64,000 nt of DNA from Lyophyllum atratum. Its lineage: Eukaryota > Basidiomycota > Agaricomycetes > Agaricales > Lyophyllaceae. The position numbers were made by a program, and so were the translations under genes. Under the pieces are notes generated by a model, which did not search any database, had not been told where the DNA came from, and saw only the letters and a list, made by a program, of their open reading frames with translations. Below are positions 44,653-55,964 of the stretch, in pieces. Where the stretch lies: positions 806,001 through 870,000 of the forward strand of contig JACGCN010000017.1 in NCBI GenBank assembly GCA_014905825.1. The letters run 5' to 3'. How positions within the stretch are numbered: position 1 is the stretch's first letter; every line of letters starts with the position of its first letter.

Positions 44653-47243
44653 CTACACACTATGATCTGCCTCCTTCATCTTCACCCACAAGCCGCCCTA
44701 CAAGAAGAAGCATATTGAAGTTGTCAAACTAAACAGAAACCTCGTCGAGCTACTCACATTGGCATACATGGTCAAGTGGATTTTCGGATAGACTCTCTCA
44801 ATCGTCTTGCGTCCTACACCATTTGCCCATGCTTCCGGGACACGGGCCCCACCTGGGCAAGCCTCCTCGTCCAGGGAGATGGACGAGAATTGTTGAAGCA
44901 AACGAATGATCATGAAAGACATTTCGTTGTATGCGAACTGGTAGAAACCGAACAATCAGTCCCACAGAGAAGTATGAACATGGAAGGATATTACGTACCT
45001 GTTGGCCCAGGCAGATACGGGGCCCAGCGTTGAAGGGAAGGAAAATGAATGAGTTCTTGATGAGGTATGTCTTGAGCCTGTGATCGAGGAAACGGTCCGG
45101 GTCGAACTCTTCCGCTGCACGCAGGGACAACGGTTGAGCGTGACATAATAATCAGGTTGGACAACAATAAATACCATCTGGACCCCACAGGTCTTTGTCC
45201 CTATGCATAAGGAAAACGGAGTAGAGACACCTAAGGTCGGAAAGCGTTCAAATCTTCCTGCAGTCATCATTTGAAAAGACAGACTTCGTTCCGGCGGGAA
45301 TGTAGATTGGCTTCTTGCCGGGCTCGGAAGATGGCCAGACCGTTTCTTTAATGTTCTCACTGTAGCTTTGTTAGCCTCGGGGATAACGGACGTATCATGG
45401 GAGTAGTTACCGATTATTGAGGGGACTACCGAACGACCCTGATAAGCTCAAGCGTCTATTTCGGTCTGAAAGGAGAACTTACACGATCGGGAACAGCCTC
45501 AGCGTCTCTAGGTAGACGATGTCAGGCGCTTCCTCGTGATCGTAACCGCTTTGGCACCCACCGTTGATCACAGCTCTGAGATACTTCATTTCCTTGATGT
45601 CATCGTAATCGGGGCGACGGGTCGGGCCGACCTTGGCGATGATCTCTTCTCGAAGACGGGCGTTGACCGCAGGATACATGGCCAAGAAATAGAGGATGAA
45701 AGTGAGTGTAGAGGCTGTCGTGTCTCGTCCAGCAACCATGATGTTTAACCTGTGGGCAGCTTTCAAAAGGTACTCAGCTACTGGAGAAGGTATTGCACTA
45801 ACGTTTCATCTCTGAGGGCCACGGGATCTGGAAAGAAGGCGCACATGACGTTGTTAGGTACTACCTGACGAATATTCGTTCAAATCCACTCACCGGACGA
45901 CAAGCTGACCAGGTGGTCAATCAGGGTCTCCCCATCTTCAACGTGCGATTCAATTTTTCTCTCCGCTGATCGTGGCGCAGCATCCTTCTTCGTAATAGCT
46001 TCCTGAATGATCGGGTCGAGATATGCATTAACGATCTTCATTGGCTTCTTGGTCTTATCTTCCCAAATCTCCGCGAGGGGCCAGATCCACCCATAGCGCA
46101 GACGGCTGGAAAGGACTTCTTGGGCTTCAAGAAAAGCATGCGCGAATTCGTTAGCGCGTTTAGCCTGAGGAGAATTCGACTCGGGTGGGACATAAGAGGC
46201 ATTGTGTGGGTAGGGTAGGCCAGCCGTGAGACTGTGGACACAATGTCCGAAAAGGAATTCCGAGGCCGAGTCGAGCGTGAAACGGGACATCAAATCCTGT
46301 GAAAGGCAATTATAGATTGTAAGTTTACCGTGAAGACCGCCGGCGCTCTCCCCGTACCTGAATGTCAATGGCGTGTCCGCTGCGCATGCGATCCTTGATT
46401 AGCGCAATGACCGTATCCGCGTGCCGATCGAAAAGTCCGAAGTCACTGATTCGGTCGCGGGTGAAGAAGGGGCGAGTCATGGAACGGTGGAACCTGGATT
46501 ACAAAGTTCAGTCAGGGGGTCGCGGTTGTGGATTGGTGTAATTACTTCCACATGTCGCCTGTTCGAAGTCAGCTTGAGAGAGTTGAGAATAAGGTCTTGT
46601 TCCTCACCGTCAGAGTTGAAAACGCCTGAACCCAGTACTGAAAATACATCATTGTGGAAGCGCTCGCCTGATGGAAGGGATGCAGTGTGAGTACCTAGGA
46701 AGAACACAATATGATGACAAGAGGTCCACTAGCTACCTTTCACATAGTTGTTGAAATCGGTGGCGAGCATGATCTTGATGTATTCCGGGTTGTATGTAAG
46801 GAGCAGGTCCGACCACATAAGCCGCATATTGATGGCTGATCCTTTGTCGCCAAACATCTCTAGAAACCCATCCACTAGAAAATCATCAGTCGATTCCTTG
46901 GGGCTCATCAAAGAACGCGCGTACCAGGATAACCGGTGTCCCAAAGTACCCTCAGCCTCGACAAAACATCAATATTGCCAATAGACTTTCCATCAATTGT
47001 CGGAGCAAGACGAGCTCCTAAAGCAGCCGCGCGTCGCTTGTTTTTGGAACTCACATAGACGATACGCATAGTGGACAGGAATGGTACGGCGAGAACAGAT
47101 CCGGCGACCACAGCCCATGTTGGGATAGAGTAGTCGTACCGGGTTCCTAGAGCGCGTAGACAGATTGCGAACAACGCTGAGGGGACACTGACTAGGGTCA
47201 GGTTACGAGCAATGAAATCAATGCCTGGAGTGACGACGACCAT
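44653..47243 (-). CDS. Cytochrome P450, CYP63-like (copy 3)
   Basis: [20 protein letters not shown] starts at 47243. It is followed by [57 protein letters not shown] and [24 protein letters not shown] sequence. [38 protein letters not shown] and ETLRLFPIV are present. The 15-nt microexon (45425-45411) reads PLNNR, then [20 protein letters not shown]. The heme loop is [38 protein letters not shown] and [14 protein letters not shown] (stop 44655-44653) end the protein. The PLNNR microexon differs from PFNSR/PFNTR in copies 1 and 2, near the substrate-recognition site after the K-helix. A TATA-like ACTATAAAGC lies at 47360-47351 on the minus strand. Confidence 0.9.
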
Positions 47244-48223
47244 AACGATGGTTTCTCTGGCGGACTGAGGGGGCGCGTTTGACGGGGCTTAGACTAGGAA
47301 GGCGGTGATGTCCAATGTTGGTGTCAAAACTGGGAACTCTGCCACACATGGCTTTATAGTGGAATGAAGTTGGTAGGGTCGTTACTTGCGGCAAGGCCTA
47401 CGCAAGCCCTCGGGATCTTGAACTGCGGAAATTGATCTAGAGTTCAGTCAAGGATTCATCGCCTTGGTGCCTGCCAGTTTCCGAAGTCCGAACGTTGATC
47501 GTTAAGCACTTATCGCGCGCTCCCAGAAAAATGAAGAAACCCCAACGCAAAACTCCTGCCGCTCTCGCACACTCTGTCTTTACCGCAGTTTTCGGCACAT
47601 CAAACCCAGCCCTCTCTAACGCCTCTCCCGGAACCATCAAGGGAGTGTGGGCGAAACAGTGCGAAGAAGGAATGAAATAGGGTATGCCTTGATTTCGAGC
47701 GCCCTACCAACGGTCAAGCACTGAATCGAACTCACCGAACTTGCGCGCCATTACTCATTCTACTTGCCCGGAAACTAGGTCTGGCTTGTTATCGACGGCC
47801 GCTTACCGTCACCCGACCGACATCGTCAAATTCGAATGAGGAGCAAGTAGCTTTTAGGTTGGATGGTGAATTCACCGTCCTCGTAGGGGAATAGTTCGTG
47901 AAATAGTTCGTGACCTGATAATGACCGTGACGCCTCATCGAGCATACCGTGTATGTATGGGGACGCGCAAACGGAAGCCCCGTCCCCTCGCAAAGCCTTT
48001 CTCGGGGAAAGAGGTAGGAAAGCCCTGTCCCCGAGGAACAGAGACGAATTACCGCACAATAAAAAAGCAAACCGGGCAAGTTTAGGAGATCGCTGTAGAG
48101 TACAGCATCTGGCCGTGGAGCGGAGCTGGAAATAACTCGCTCTGGCTCCATTCGGGGTTAGGGCTTATTTCGGCAGGCACCCAGCAGCCACAACATTGAC
48201 CTGTTAGAGTCTTACTGTACTGG
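47244..48223. other. Divergent intergenic region between P450 copy 3 and TFIIIC subunit
   Basis: Contains a small direct repeat (ATAGTTCGTGA at 47891-47913) and GC-rich imperfect inverted repeats around 47960-48050. Short frames on both strands have no family match. Confidence 0.4.
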
Positions 48224-51200
48224 ATGTCCAGCTTCTCAGGTCCAGCAGGATTTGGGTCCGACGACGAACTCATCGTCATGGATGAGGAGGATGAGCAGTT
48301 AGGTAGGCCGGGATGCCGTGATCTCATTTTCTTCTCTCATGAGACGTTTTTAGATTCCGATGGCCAGGTCTCTTTGGAGAGCAGCGAGGACGACGAGGAC
48401 GACGACGAGGATGCGGAAGACGAGAGCGAAGAGGAGGATGAGCCGACCGAGGCAGGAGACGGTGGTGCGGAAGAAGAAATTGAAGGTGACTTCGAGTGAG
48501 TTGTCGCCTCGTCTCCCTGTCAGGATATTAAATTACAATTGCAGCCGTCTCGTTGAGAACATCCGCTCAAGGGACGACCCCTCTACCAGTGCCGGACTCA
48601 CTAAGGACTGGGACTTCAGTATCGAGGAAAAGAATGCCGAATTTCGTGACGACCTACGCGAAGCTTCCGGAGTCGGTCGCAGGCGGAAGAAAGGGGTGAG
48701 TGGTAGGCTTGTCAAGGGAAGCCTCCGTCTCATATACCTTTAGAAAGGTCGACAAGCGGGCCCTGTGTTATCGCAGCAGGTGCGGTCTCTAATCGGCGAC
48801 GGCAACCAGGCCTATGTCGACAGCAACATCCCCGAGGCTATTCGTATCATGCAGGAAGTTATCCGTATCGAACCACGCGCCGCTTCAGCTTGGTCAGTGC
48901 TGGCACAATGCTACGCGGACACGGACCATTCGCAAAAGGCTCTGCAGCTCAGAATCATGGCAGCCCATCTGAGACACGATGCCGAGGAGTGGGATCGCCT
49001 AGCCCATCAATCCAGGGAACTTGGATACAACCAGCAAGCCTTGTACTGCTACCGTAAAGTCTACAGCCTCGACCCGAGCAATGTCGATGCACTCTGGGAC
49101 CGCGCGTCACTTGCCAAGGAGACCGGCGACCTGAAAACGGCGCGCAACGCCTTTCTGGCAATCCTCAAACGTTTCCCACACGACCTAACCGTGCTAGCCG
49201 AACTGCGGACGATCCTCATCGAGCTCTCAGACCTCGCGACTTGCGCGAACCTTTTCCAGCAAGCCTTCACGCACTATCAGAAGACGTACCCTTCTGGCCG
49301 GGGTATGGACCTCGCGTCTAATACTGAGGTTTCGGGCGGCGGCTTTGGCCTGATGGAGCTGCTGGTACTGGCCGATCTGTTCAACACGATTGGGGAGCAC
49401 GAGCGCGCGATCGATGTTATCAGGCAGGGGTGTAGGTGGCTGCAGGGACGTGCGGACCAGAAGTATTGGGACGCATGTGATGATGATCGCGAGTATGATT
49501 TGCCGGAAACCGCACCTAGGCTTGGGGTCGGTGATGACGGAGGCGTGGAAGCGGGGAGGTTCCCGTTAGATATCAATGCTCGACATCGGTTGGCAGTAGC
49601 TCGGATAAAGATGGGCGAGATTTCCGAAGGAAAGGTGAGCTGGACCTCTACCACCACTTCACTCTTAGCTCACCTTGAAATATCTAGTCGCATGCAAATG
49701 CGGTGCTTTCTCAGGACGTCTTGGATTATGCACCCCTTTTTGCTGAAATTGCAGACGCTTACTTTGACCGTGAACTGTATGCCGAGGCCAGACCAATATA
49801 CGAACTTCTTGGTGCCGATGCAGCTGTAGGTCTCTCTCATAATGCTGTCCTATGGCCTTGTCTGATTCGTGAAACAGACGAGCAGCTTGTACATCCTACT
49901 GCAAACTGCAGCATGTCTACGCATGCTGGACGAATTGAAGGAAGCTGCAGAGGTTTACGAACATGGTAAGTCGCATCAATCAGATTTGCAGCTTCTGGCT
50001 AACAATTAAACCAGTACGGATCGCCGACCCCACACATAACGAAGCCAAGATGAAGCTTGCCGAAATCTATGAAATCCTCAACGAGCCCCGCAAAGCGCTG
50101 GAGCTTGTTTACGAAGGTCTTCACATTCTCTCCTCTTATGCTTTTTTTCTCTAATCTCTAAACGTACTTCAGTCATCGACTCCCGCAAGAAACGTCCCAA
50201 AGAGACCAGCGCCCAGCCCGCCGACAGCGCCGCCGCTACCACCTCCCTCTTCGAAGAAAAGGCCTCCGCAAGATCAAAAGCTCTCGCCTTGAAGTCCCAG
50301 GGCCGGCTGACACACGCGCAGCTGCGTGAGCTGGAGGCGGAGAAGGAGAAGGAGGTGAAAAGGGGATACAAGCGGGTGCAAGAGCTCTGGGCTGGGATGT
50401 TGGCACACGAGGAGGAGGCGGAACGACTATGGCTTATGGAGGCGGAGAAGCTGGTGGAGACCTTCCGGGAGACCAGGAACCTGTTTTTGACGACCAGGGT
50501 GGGTTGTACTCCTCGCATCAATGTATATGGTTCACGGAAGCTGACGCTATGCCTCTGTCCAGACGAACCCTTTCCGGGGCATGTTCCCGCGTTCGAGGCC
50601 GAAGCAGGATAACCAGAATGAGGTAGATGAGGATCGGATGGCGTCCAGGCTTCACCTTGATCTTGGTACGTCCATTTCTGCGAGACCTTCGAACCTTTCT
50701 CATCTATACATGACAGAACATGATACGTTGACGAGGAAGTCTGCGCGAGACAAGGCTGTCAATGTCTTCCGTGGTGTTTCGTTCAGCGACTGGTTACGCG
50801 TGATTATGCAGGTACACCTTCTTGGTCCTTGTCCTACTACTTTTTCTGATCCCGCCTCCTAGTATTGCTTCGTGCTCACCGCTCGCGGTCAGTTTGAAGC
50901 GGCCGAGGAGATCCTTCGACATGTTCTTGTCTCTAACGCATACCAGGCTCGTCAGCGACAGGATACCATCAGGATGGCTTTGATAGGTCGGTCCGATGCA
51001 AGCCCCATATCAGAACCTATATTGAACTTTGAACCCAGCTTGTGCGATGAAAGACCAGCGGCCCACGATTGTCGTTGAACAGGCTCGCAAACTCATCACA
51101 GTGCACCAGTTCAATAACGAACCCCAAAGAATCCTGATTGCTGTGCTCTCGAGCGGGCTACGCCCCACAGACGCGTTCATCACTTCCACGTTACAAAAAC

Positions 51201-52135
51201 ATCTATTCCGTGAGATGAAGCTCGCTGACGTGGCAGTCAAGAACCCTGAAGTGTTGCGCTGGAACGCGCTTAACAAGCGATATGCCCCGACAGCCACGGT
51301 GAAAATTGAACCTGGTGACGGGGCTGACGAGGATGCCGATGACGTTGACGCAGCCGCTGCTGCGGAGAAGGACACCAAGATGACAGAAATCCCGACGAAG
51401 AACAATCCCATCATCGTTGCTATATATGGCCAGATCTGCATTGCGGCCAAGAGTTATCAGAGTGCTATATGTAAGTGCTCTTGCTATGTGACATGATTTT
51501 CATATGCTGATGGGATACGCGGTGCCATAGTCTATCTTTTGCATGCATATGATTATTGCCCCGAGGACCCCATGATCTGTCTATGCCTGGCGATCGCTTC
51601 CATCGGGCGCGCAATGCAGCGTCAGTCGGATAACAGACACCATTTGATTACGCAGGTGAGGATCACGGCGCCAGCTTTTCTGCTGGGAATATGTTGTTTA
51701 TGCAATCCGTCTGACGATGTGATGATGCAGGCAATGGCGTTCTTGTCGCAGTATCGCAAATTGCGCTCGCCTGACCCACAGGGCATGGGTGAGGTGGAGT
51801 ATAATTTTGGCAGGGCGTTTCATCAGCTAGGTGGGTGTTAATTTGGTACACAGTCGATGTGTCTACTCTACCAGGCAACTTATGCATGTCTCTTGCTCTT
51901 CAGGCTTGTATTCACATGCTGTGACGCATTACGAACACGTCCTTGAGCTAGCGGAGAAGGCAGACCCTGATGTAAGTTACCATTCTTGTCAGCCTACGCG
52001 CGTCGCTGATAGATGTCGCGCGTCAAGGAAAACAACTTCGCAAGGGAAGCAGCGTATAACTTGTCTTCAATCTATGTTTTGACTGGAGCCACGCCACTGG
52101 CAGAGGCTTTGTACCGACGCTGGCTTTCTATTTAA
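48224..52135 (+). CDS. TFC4: TFIIIC TPR subunit (yeast Tfc4/tau131, human GTF3C3)
   Basis: A nuclear general transcription factor subunit. It bridges promoter-bound TFIIIC to TFIIIB assembly on tRNA and other Pol III genes. The N-terminus MSSFSGPAGFGSDDELIVMD leads, after an intron, into a very acidic stretch (SSEDDEDDDEDAEDESEEED). TPR repeats then begin with LIGDGNQAYVDSNIPEAIRI and continue with ASAWSVLAQCYADTDHSQKA, EEWDRLAHQSRELGYNQQAL and VDALWDRASLAKETGDLKTA. Later TPRs include DYAPLFAEIADAYFDRELYA and PTHNEAKMKLAEIYEILNEP. A charged helical insert (LRELEAEKEKEVKRGYKRVQ) follows, with GVSFSDWLRVIMQYCFVLTA, EYNFGRAFHQLG and LYSHAVTHYEHVLELAEKAD. The last exon is ENNFAREAAYNLSSIYVLTG with LYRRWLSI and a stop at 52133-52135. 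About 14 exons. Housekeeping, single copy expected. Confidence 0.93.
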
Positions 52136-54566
52136 GCTAATTTATACAGTAAATGCTTGTAATCTTATATCTTGATGTACGTGTATTTGATAAATGTATC
52201 ACTCATTAGTATCAGGCCTGAGTCGTAGTTCGGTCGTAGCGTCGTCTATCTGAGTCTCGCGTTTGGCAAATGTCAAGGCGATGTGACATAACCCCACGTG
52301 TTAGTGACACACCGTGCATCAGACCAACTTGAAGTTTCCACGCCTTGCGGCCGATCTCAGGTTCCTCTCACTGTCAGAGATTCTTCGAATGTATCCTCGC
52401 GTTTCGTCAAAGTAAGACACATACATGCTTTTTAAGAGAACAACTCCTTACATATTCTAGGCTATACACACACGTGTAACCCCGAAGTGCAAAATCATAT
52501 GTCGAGAAGCGCATTGGGATTCTGACCAGCGTCAAAGCGGAGCAAACAATGGTACTTGTATATAACCTTGCCAGCCGCTCCTATCGTTCTCTCTTCACTA
52601 CCACCACGACACCCCCTTCCCCCTTCCCCCATTTTCCTCGTTCTCTCGGCCATCCCCTCCTTATATGCATCACCTCATCCATAGTAATTCTCTCCACGAC
52701 TTCCCGCAACGGCTCACTGGTATCAAACATTAGCCAGCATTCAATCTCGTCCCCGCCTTGGGCGATCTCTTGGTGCGTCGTCAGCCACTCCGCCTTGTAT
52801 CATTTTTTCTGTCTGGGCGATTTCTCCACGACGCTTCGACGTCGACAACACCTCCTCGACATTGCCACCACATCGCCCTGTTAGATTTCTCTCCACTACC
52901 CCGCCATTACCGATACTGACCCGTCTCGCTACCTGCCCTGTTCGCCTTTGAGGACTCGGATGTCCATGGGTATGAGCTTGCTGAGGGCTATTGAGTTTGA
53001 AGGCCACGGTTCAGCTGAGTCTCCTTTATCGCCGTGGGTTTCCCGCCACCTATGCACGTCGCCATCTATGTTCGTCTGCTTTCTCGTGCGCTTTGATTCC
53101 CATGTTGCTTGCTCTCGCATGTACTCGATCTGTTCTCTTCCCGCCGCTGTCGGTTTCGCCGTGTTGTCCCCGTTTCTTCACATTGCTGAACCTCTCGCTG
53201 TTCTCTGTGTTCGGCATCAGCCCCTTCGCACTTATTTAATGTCTAGTACGCAGTGTTGTACCTCCTGTGTCGCGCCTTCCCTTGTTCGCCGGATGGCGGG
53301 AGTGATGTGCTCCTAGCCACGCCTAGGTCGTTTGTTTTGTTGGCCTTGCGTCATGTCGCCCCCGTCTTCATGTTGGTTGCCCATGATGTTGTTCAAGTCT
53401 CCATAGGATCGAGACACGAGCCATCCTCGCCAATGCGACTTCGACGATCTGGACTTCATCAACATTACTGGGCTTGAACCATTTCTGCGAGGGACTCTGG
53501 ACGACGGGCCTGGACCTGGCGCAGCGCTCCTCGCCAATGCGGCTTCCACAAGACCTTGGTAATCGCCGCTTCGTGTGTTCCCTATTCAACTCTGAGCTCG
53601 CCACGCACAACATGCCATGTTCTTTTTTGTTGGCTGCGTACATGTATCCCGATTCCTACGTTCGTTGTCCTGCGTTCGGTCTTATGTCCTTCGTTTGGCC
53701 ATGTCACTCCCCCGGTGTCTCGTCCCTTCGTCCAGGATCATGTTCCTCTCTGGTGCCTCGTCTCTCATTCGGTGATGTGCCGCGGGTCCCGGTTTGTATG
53801 CCCCGACTGTGATTTCACGACGCGACGGCTGATCAGCATCTCTCTTGTTAACCTCGTCCTTTGTCTGTCGTTTATGCTCCTCTCCTAGCTCTCATCTCTC
53901 GTCTGGTAGTGTGGCTCATCTACCGGTCGAAATTCGGGGTTTCCTGGCTATGGTGTTCAAACATCCCCGAACTTCGAAAGAAGACTCTTATTTCGCGGGG
54001 AAAATGTGTTCGTGCCTCACTATGACCAACATGCGATTACTTATTGGCCACCCGTCACGTACTCTGCCAGCCGAGGAGGAGATGGGAGCTCAAGGCTCAC
54101 CAAATCGCTTCCATAAACGCTCTTATGTTACTTGCGACGACGTGGCGGGGCTTTTTCCTCCGTCCTCAGGTATTGCATGGCTCTGCGTCGGCGCACCGTA
54201 GCAATCTCCTCACAGAACTTCGTCAGTTTCGCTCTGTTGCGCCGGCTTCAAACCCACAGGACGATCGATCGGAGTTCTGACCTTGGTAGATAAGAACAAA
54301 AAGATTGTACTCGCGACGCGAGCGGACTACATCCATTCTGCCATACAAGTGATCGGAAAATGCCACTCTATGGGTCCAACGCAGCACGCATGTTTGTGGG
54401 TCCCAGGACACACAGTGCGTGACACAGGACACACGCTATTGTTTCATTAGCCCCATGCTGCTCACCGAACCTATTCTCAAGGTATTCAAAAACCGCAACT
54501 ATGTACATCTTACCGTGACGTTGGCTCCCACAGGCTGATAGGTTGTACCCACCTCTCCTCGACACC
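52136..54566. other. Long gene-poor stretch, pyrimidine-rich on the plus strand
   Basis: From about 52550 to 53900 the plus strand is markedly C/T-rich, which keeps several frames open for 70-120 codons with Leu/Ser/Pro/Phe-rich, motif-free products. Two related segments carry CTCGCCAATGCG(A/G)CTTC (near 53428 and 53531). I could not build a gene from it. It may be a decayed element or an unusual untranslated region. Confidence 0.35.
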
Positions 54567-55964
54567 ATGGCTAGCAGCAAGCTCCCATTCTACAACCACA
54601 TGGGCGAAGTCGAATACATGAAGCCGGAACCCTTCTCATGCGGCTATTGGTCCCCATCGACGGTGGGGGAATCGGCGGGACCCAGTGACGAGCACTTGTT
54701 GAGGGAGGATGTATCCCGCGTCCTGTGCAAATCGCCAACCGAATCTCACGTCCGCGCCCGGGGTTCGAACTTGGTGGGTGAATGCATATACCGTTCCTAC
54801 TCTATCCACGCCAAGGATCTGATCTTCAACTTGAAAGACACCGGAAATCGTCTTCGATGATGAGACCAGAGTCATCGCGAGGAAGGCTCTGTCAAAGGAC
54901 GAGACCGAGGAAGAACAAGGGACGCAGAAGCTAAGCAGCGAAGCTCGCCTCCTGCACTGGCTCCTCCGTCGAACCGATATACCCGTGCCTCGCATTCTAC
55001 ATCCCGCGCCCGACCACTGGTATAGCGACTTCATCGTCATGGACAAGCTGCCCGGCGACGTGTTGTTGAACATCTACGGCACGCTCGGGACACCAGCCAA
55101 GGTACGTTCTCGATGCTGCGTATGATCCCCCCGTGCCGCACCGGTTATTGAAGAAGTCGTTTACTAGGAGCGCCTCGTCCACTCTTTCGCGCACGTCGCG
55201 CTGGAGCTATTTAAGCTGGACGTGCCGCAACGAATCGGCACATTCGTTCCTGGCGTACCAGCCGGCTCTAACTCATGCGAGGACGATGTGGTTCCTAGGA
55301 TTGGGATACAGGAGTTCCGCGCGACGAAGGTGTTTGAAGATATTCGGGAGTACCTCAATTTCTTAGTCGGGATGAAGAAGAACTTGTCGTCGTCGGTTGT
55401 CGAAGGAGATGAGGGTGGCGGCGACGAGGTTGTGGATGAGCTCAGGCAGCACGTGGATGGTATTTTGGCTGAGCTATTCGAATCCAACGTCACAACGACT
55501 TCAGCGCTCCTTCGTTGTGTGCTTGTGCACACTGACCTCAACGACATGAACATCCTCGTGGACGAGACAGGCCAAATCACAGGCGTCATCGATTGGGAAT
55601 ACCAGATCCTCCAGCCTGCCGTCCTCGCGGCCTCTTATCCACCATGGCTCTCGTACGAGGGGTGTTCTGACCCACGTTTCGCGGACCCTAACGAGACGCT
55701 CTGGATGGAAAGTCGGGAGGAAAGCGAGCGCTTGTGTGAGCTATATCTGACGGTGAGCAATTCATGAACAACAGTTCTGGCAGGCCGTTGCTGATATATG
55801 TGGCTTAGATTGTAAAAGGTGCAGACCACGATTACTGGAATGCGCTCGTGCAAGGGGCTAGGCTTAGATCGTGTGTCGAGTGGTTAGTGGACAACCACAG
55901 TGATCCTGGGTGCAAGATGATGAAGAAGTGGATGGATGCGGCCTTTGGCGGATCCGCCGAGTGA
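54567..55964 (+). CDS. Aminoglycoside-phosphotransferase-family (APH) kinase-like protein
   Basis: A protein-kinase-like small-molecule phosphotransferase of the fungal APH family; substrate unknown. The start at 54567 gives MASSKLPFYNHMGEVEYMKP. A phase-0 intron after GSNL joins TPEIVFDDETRVIARKALSK, whose Lys may serve in nucleotide binding. Then come SSEARLLHWLLRRTDIPVPR, DFIVMDKLPGDVLLNIYG and an intron before ERLVHSFAHVALELFKLDVP. The catalytic loop is LVHTDLNDMNILVDETGQIT (HxDxxxxN) and the metal-binding motif GVIDWEY. A last intron after SERLCELYLT leads to IVKGADHDYWNALVQGARLR and GGSAE with a stop at 55962-55964. About 400 residues. The Brenner-type motifs are complete, so it is probably active. 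Fungal members are numerous and mostly uncharacterised; not evidence of drug resistance. Confidence 0.85.

Noticed and set aside
18228..47243. Alcohol dehydrogenase plus P450s as a secondary-metabolite gene cluster
   Set aside because: No backbone enzyme (PKS, NRPS, terpene cyclase) or dedicated transporter was seen, and 18 kb of mobile-element and other DNA separates them.
47495..47680. Small plus-strand frame of 61 codons, Lys/Arg-rich start
   Set aside because: No recognisable motif, no promoter or splice context, and it lies in a divergent promoter region.
48224..48499. Acidic N-terminal frame as a separate small acidic protein
   Set aside because: It splices in frame into the TPR region and matches the usual acidic N-terminus of TFIIIC TPR subunits.
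52549..53888. Series of plus-strand frames of 70-120 codons
   Set aside because: The strand is pyrimidine-rich, which suppresses stops; products are Leu/Ser/Pro/Phe-rich without motifs and do not join by splice sites.
54567..55964. APH-like gene as an antibiotic-resistance determinant
   Set aside because: Fungal genomes hold many APH-fold kinases of unknown substrate; the gene has introns and fungal codon use, so no recent bacterial transfer is indicated.
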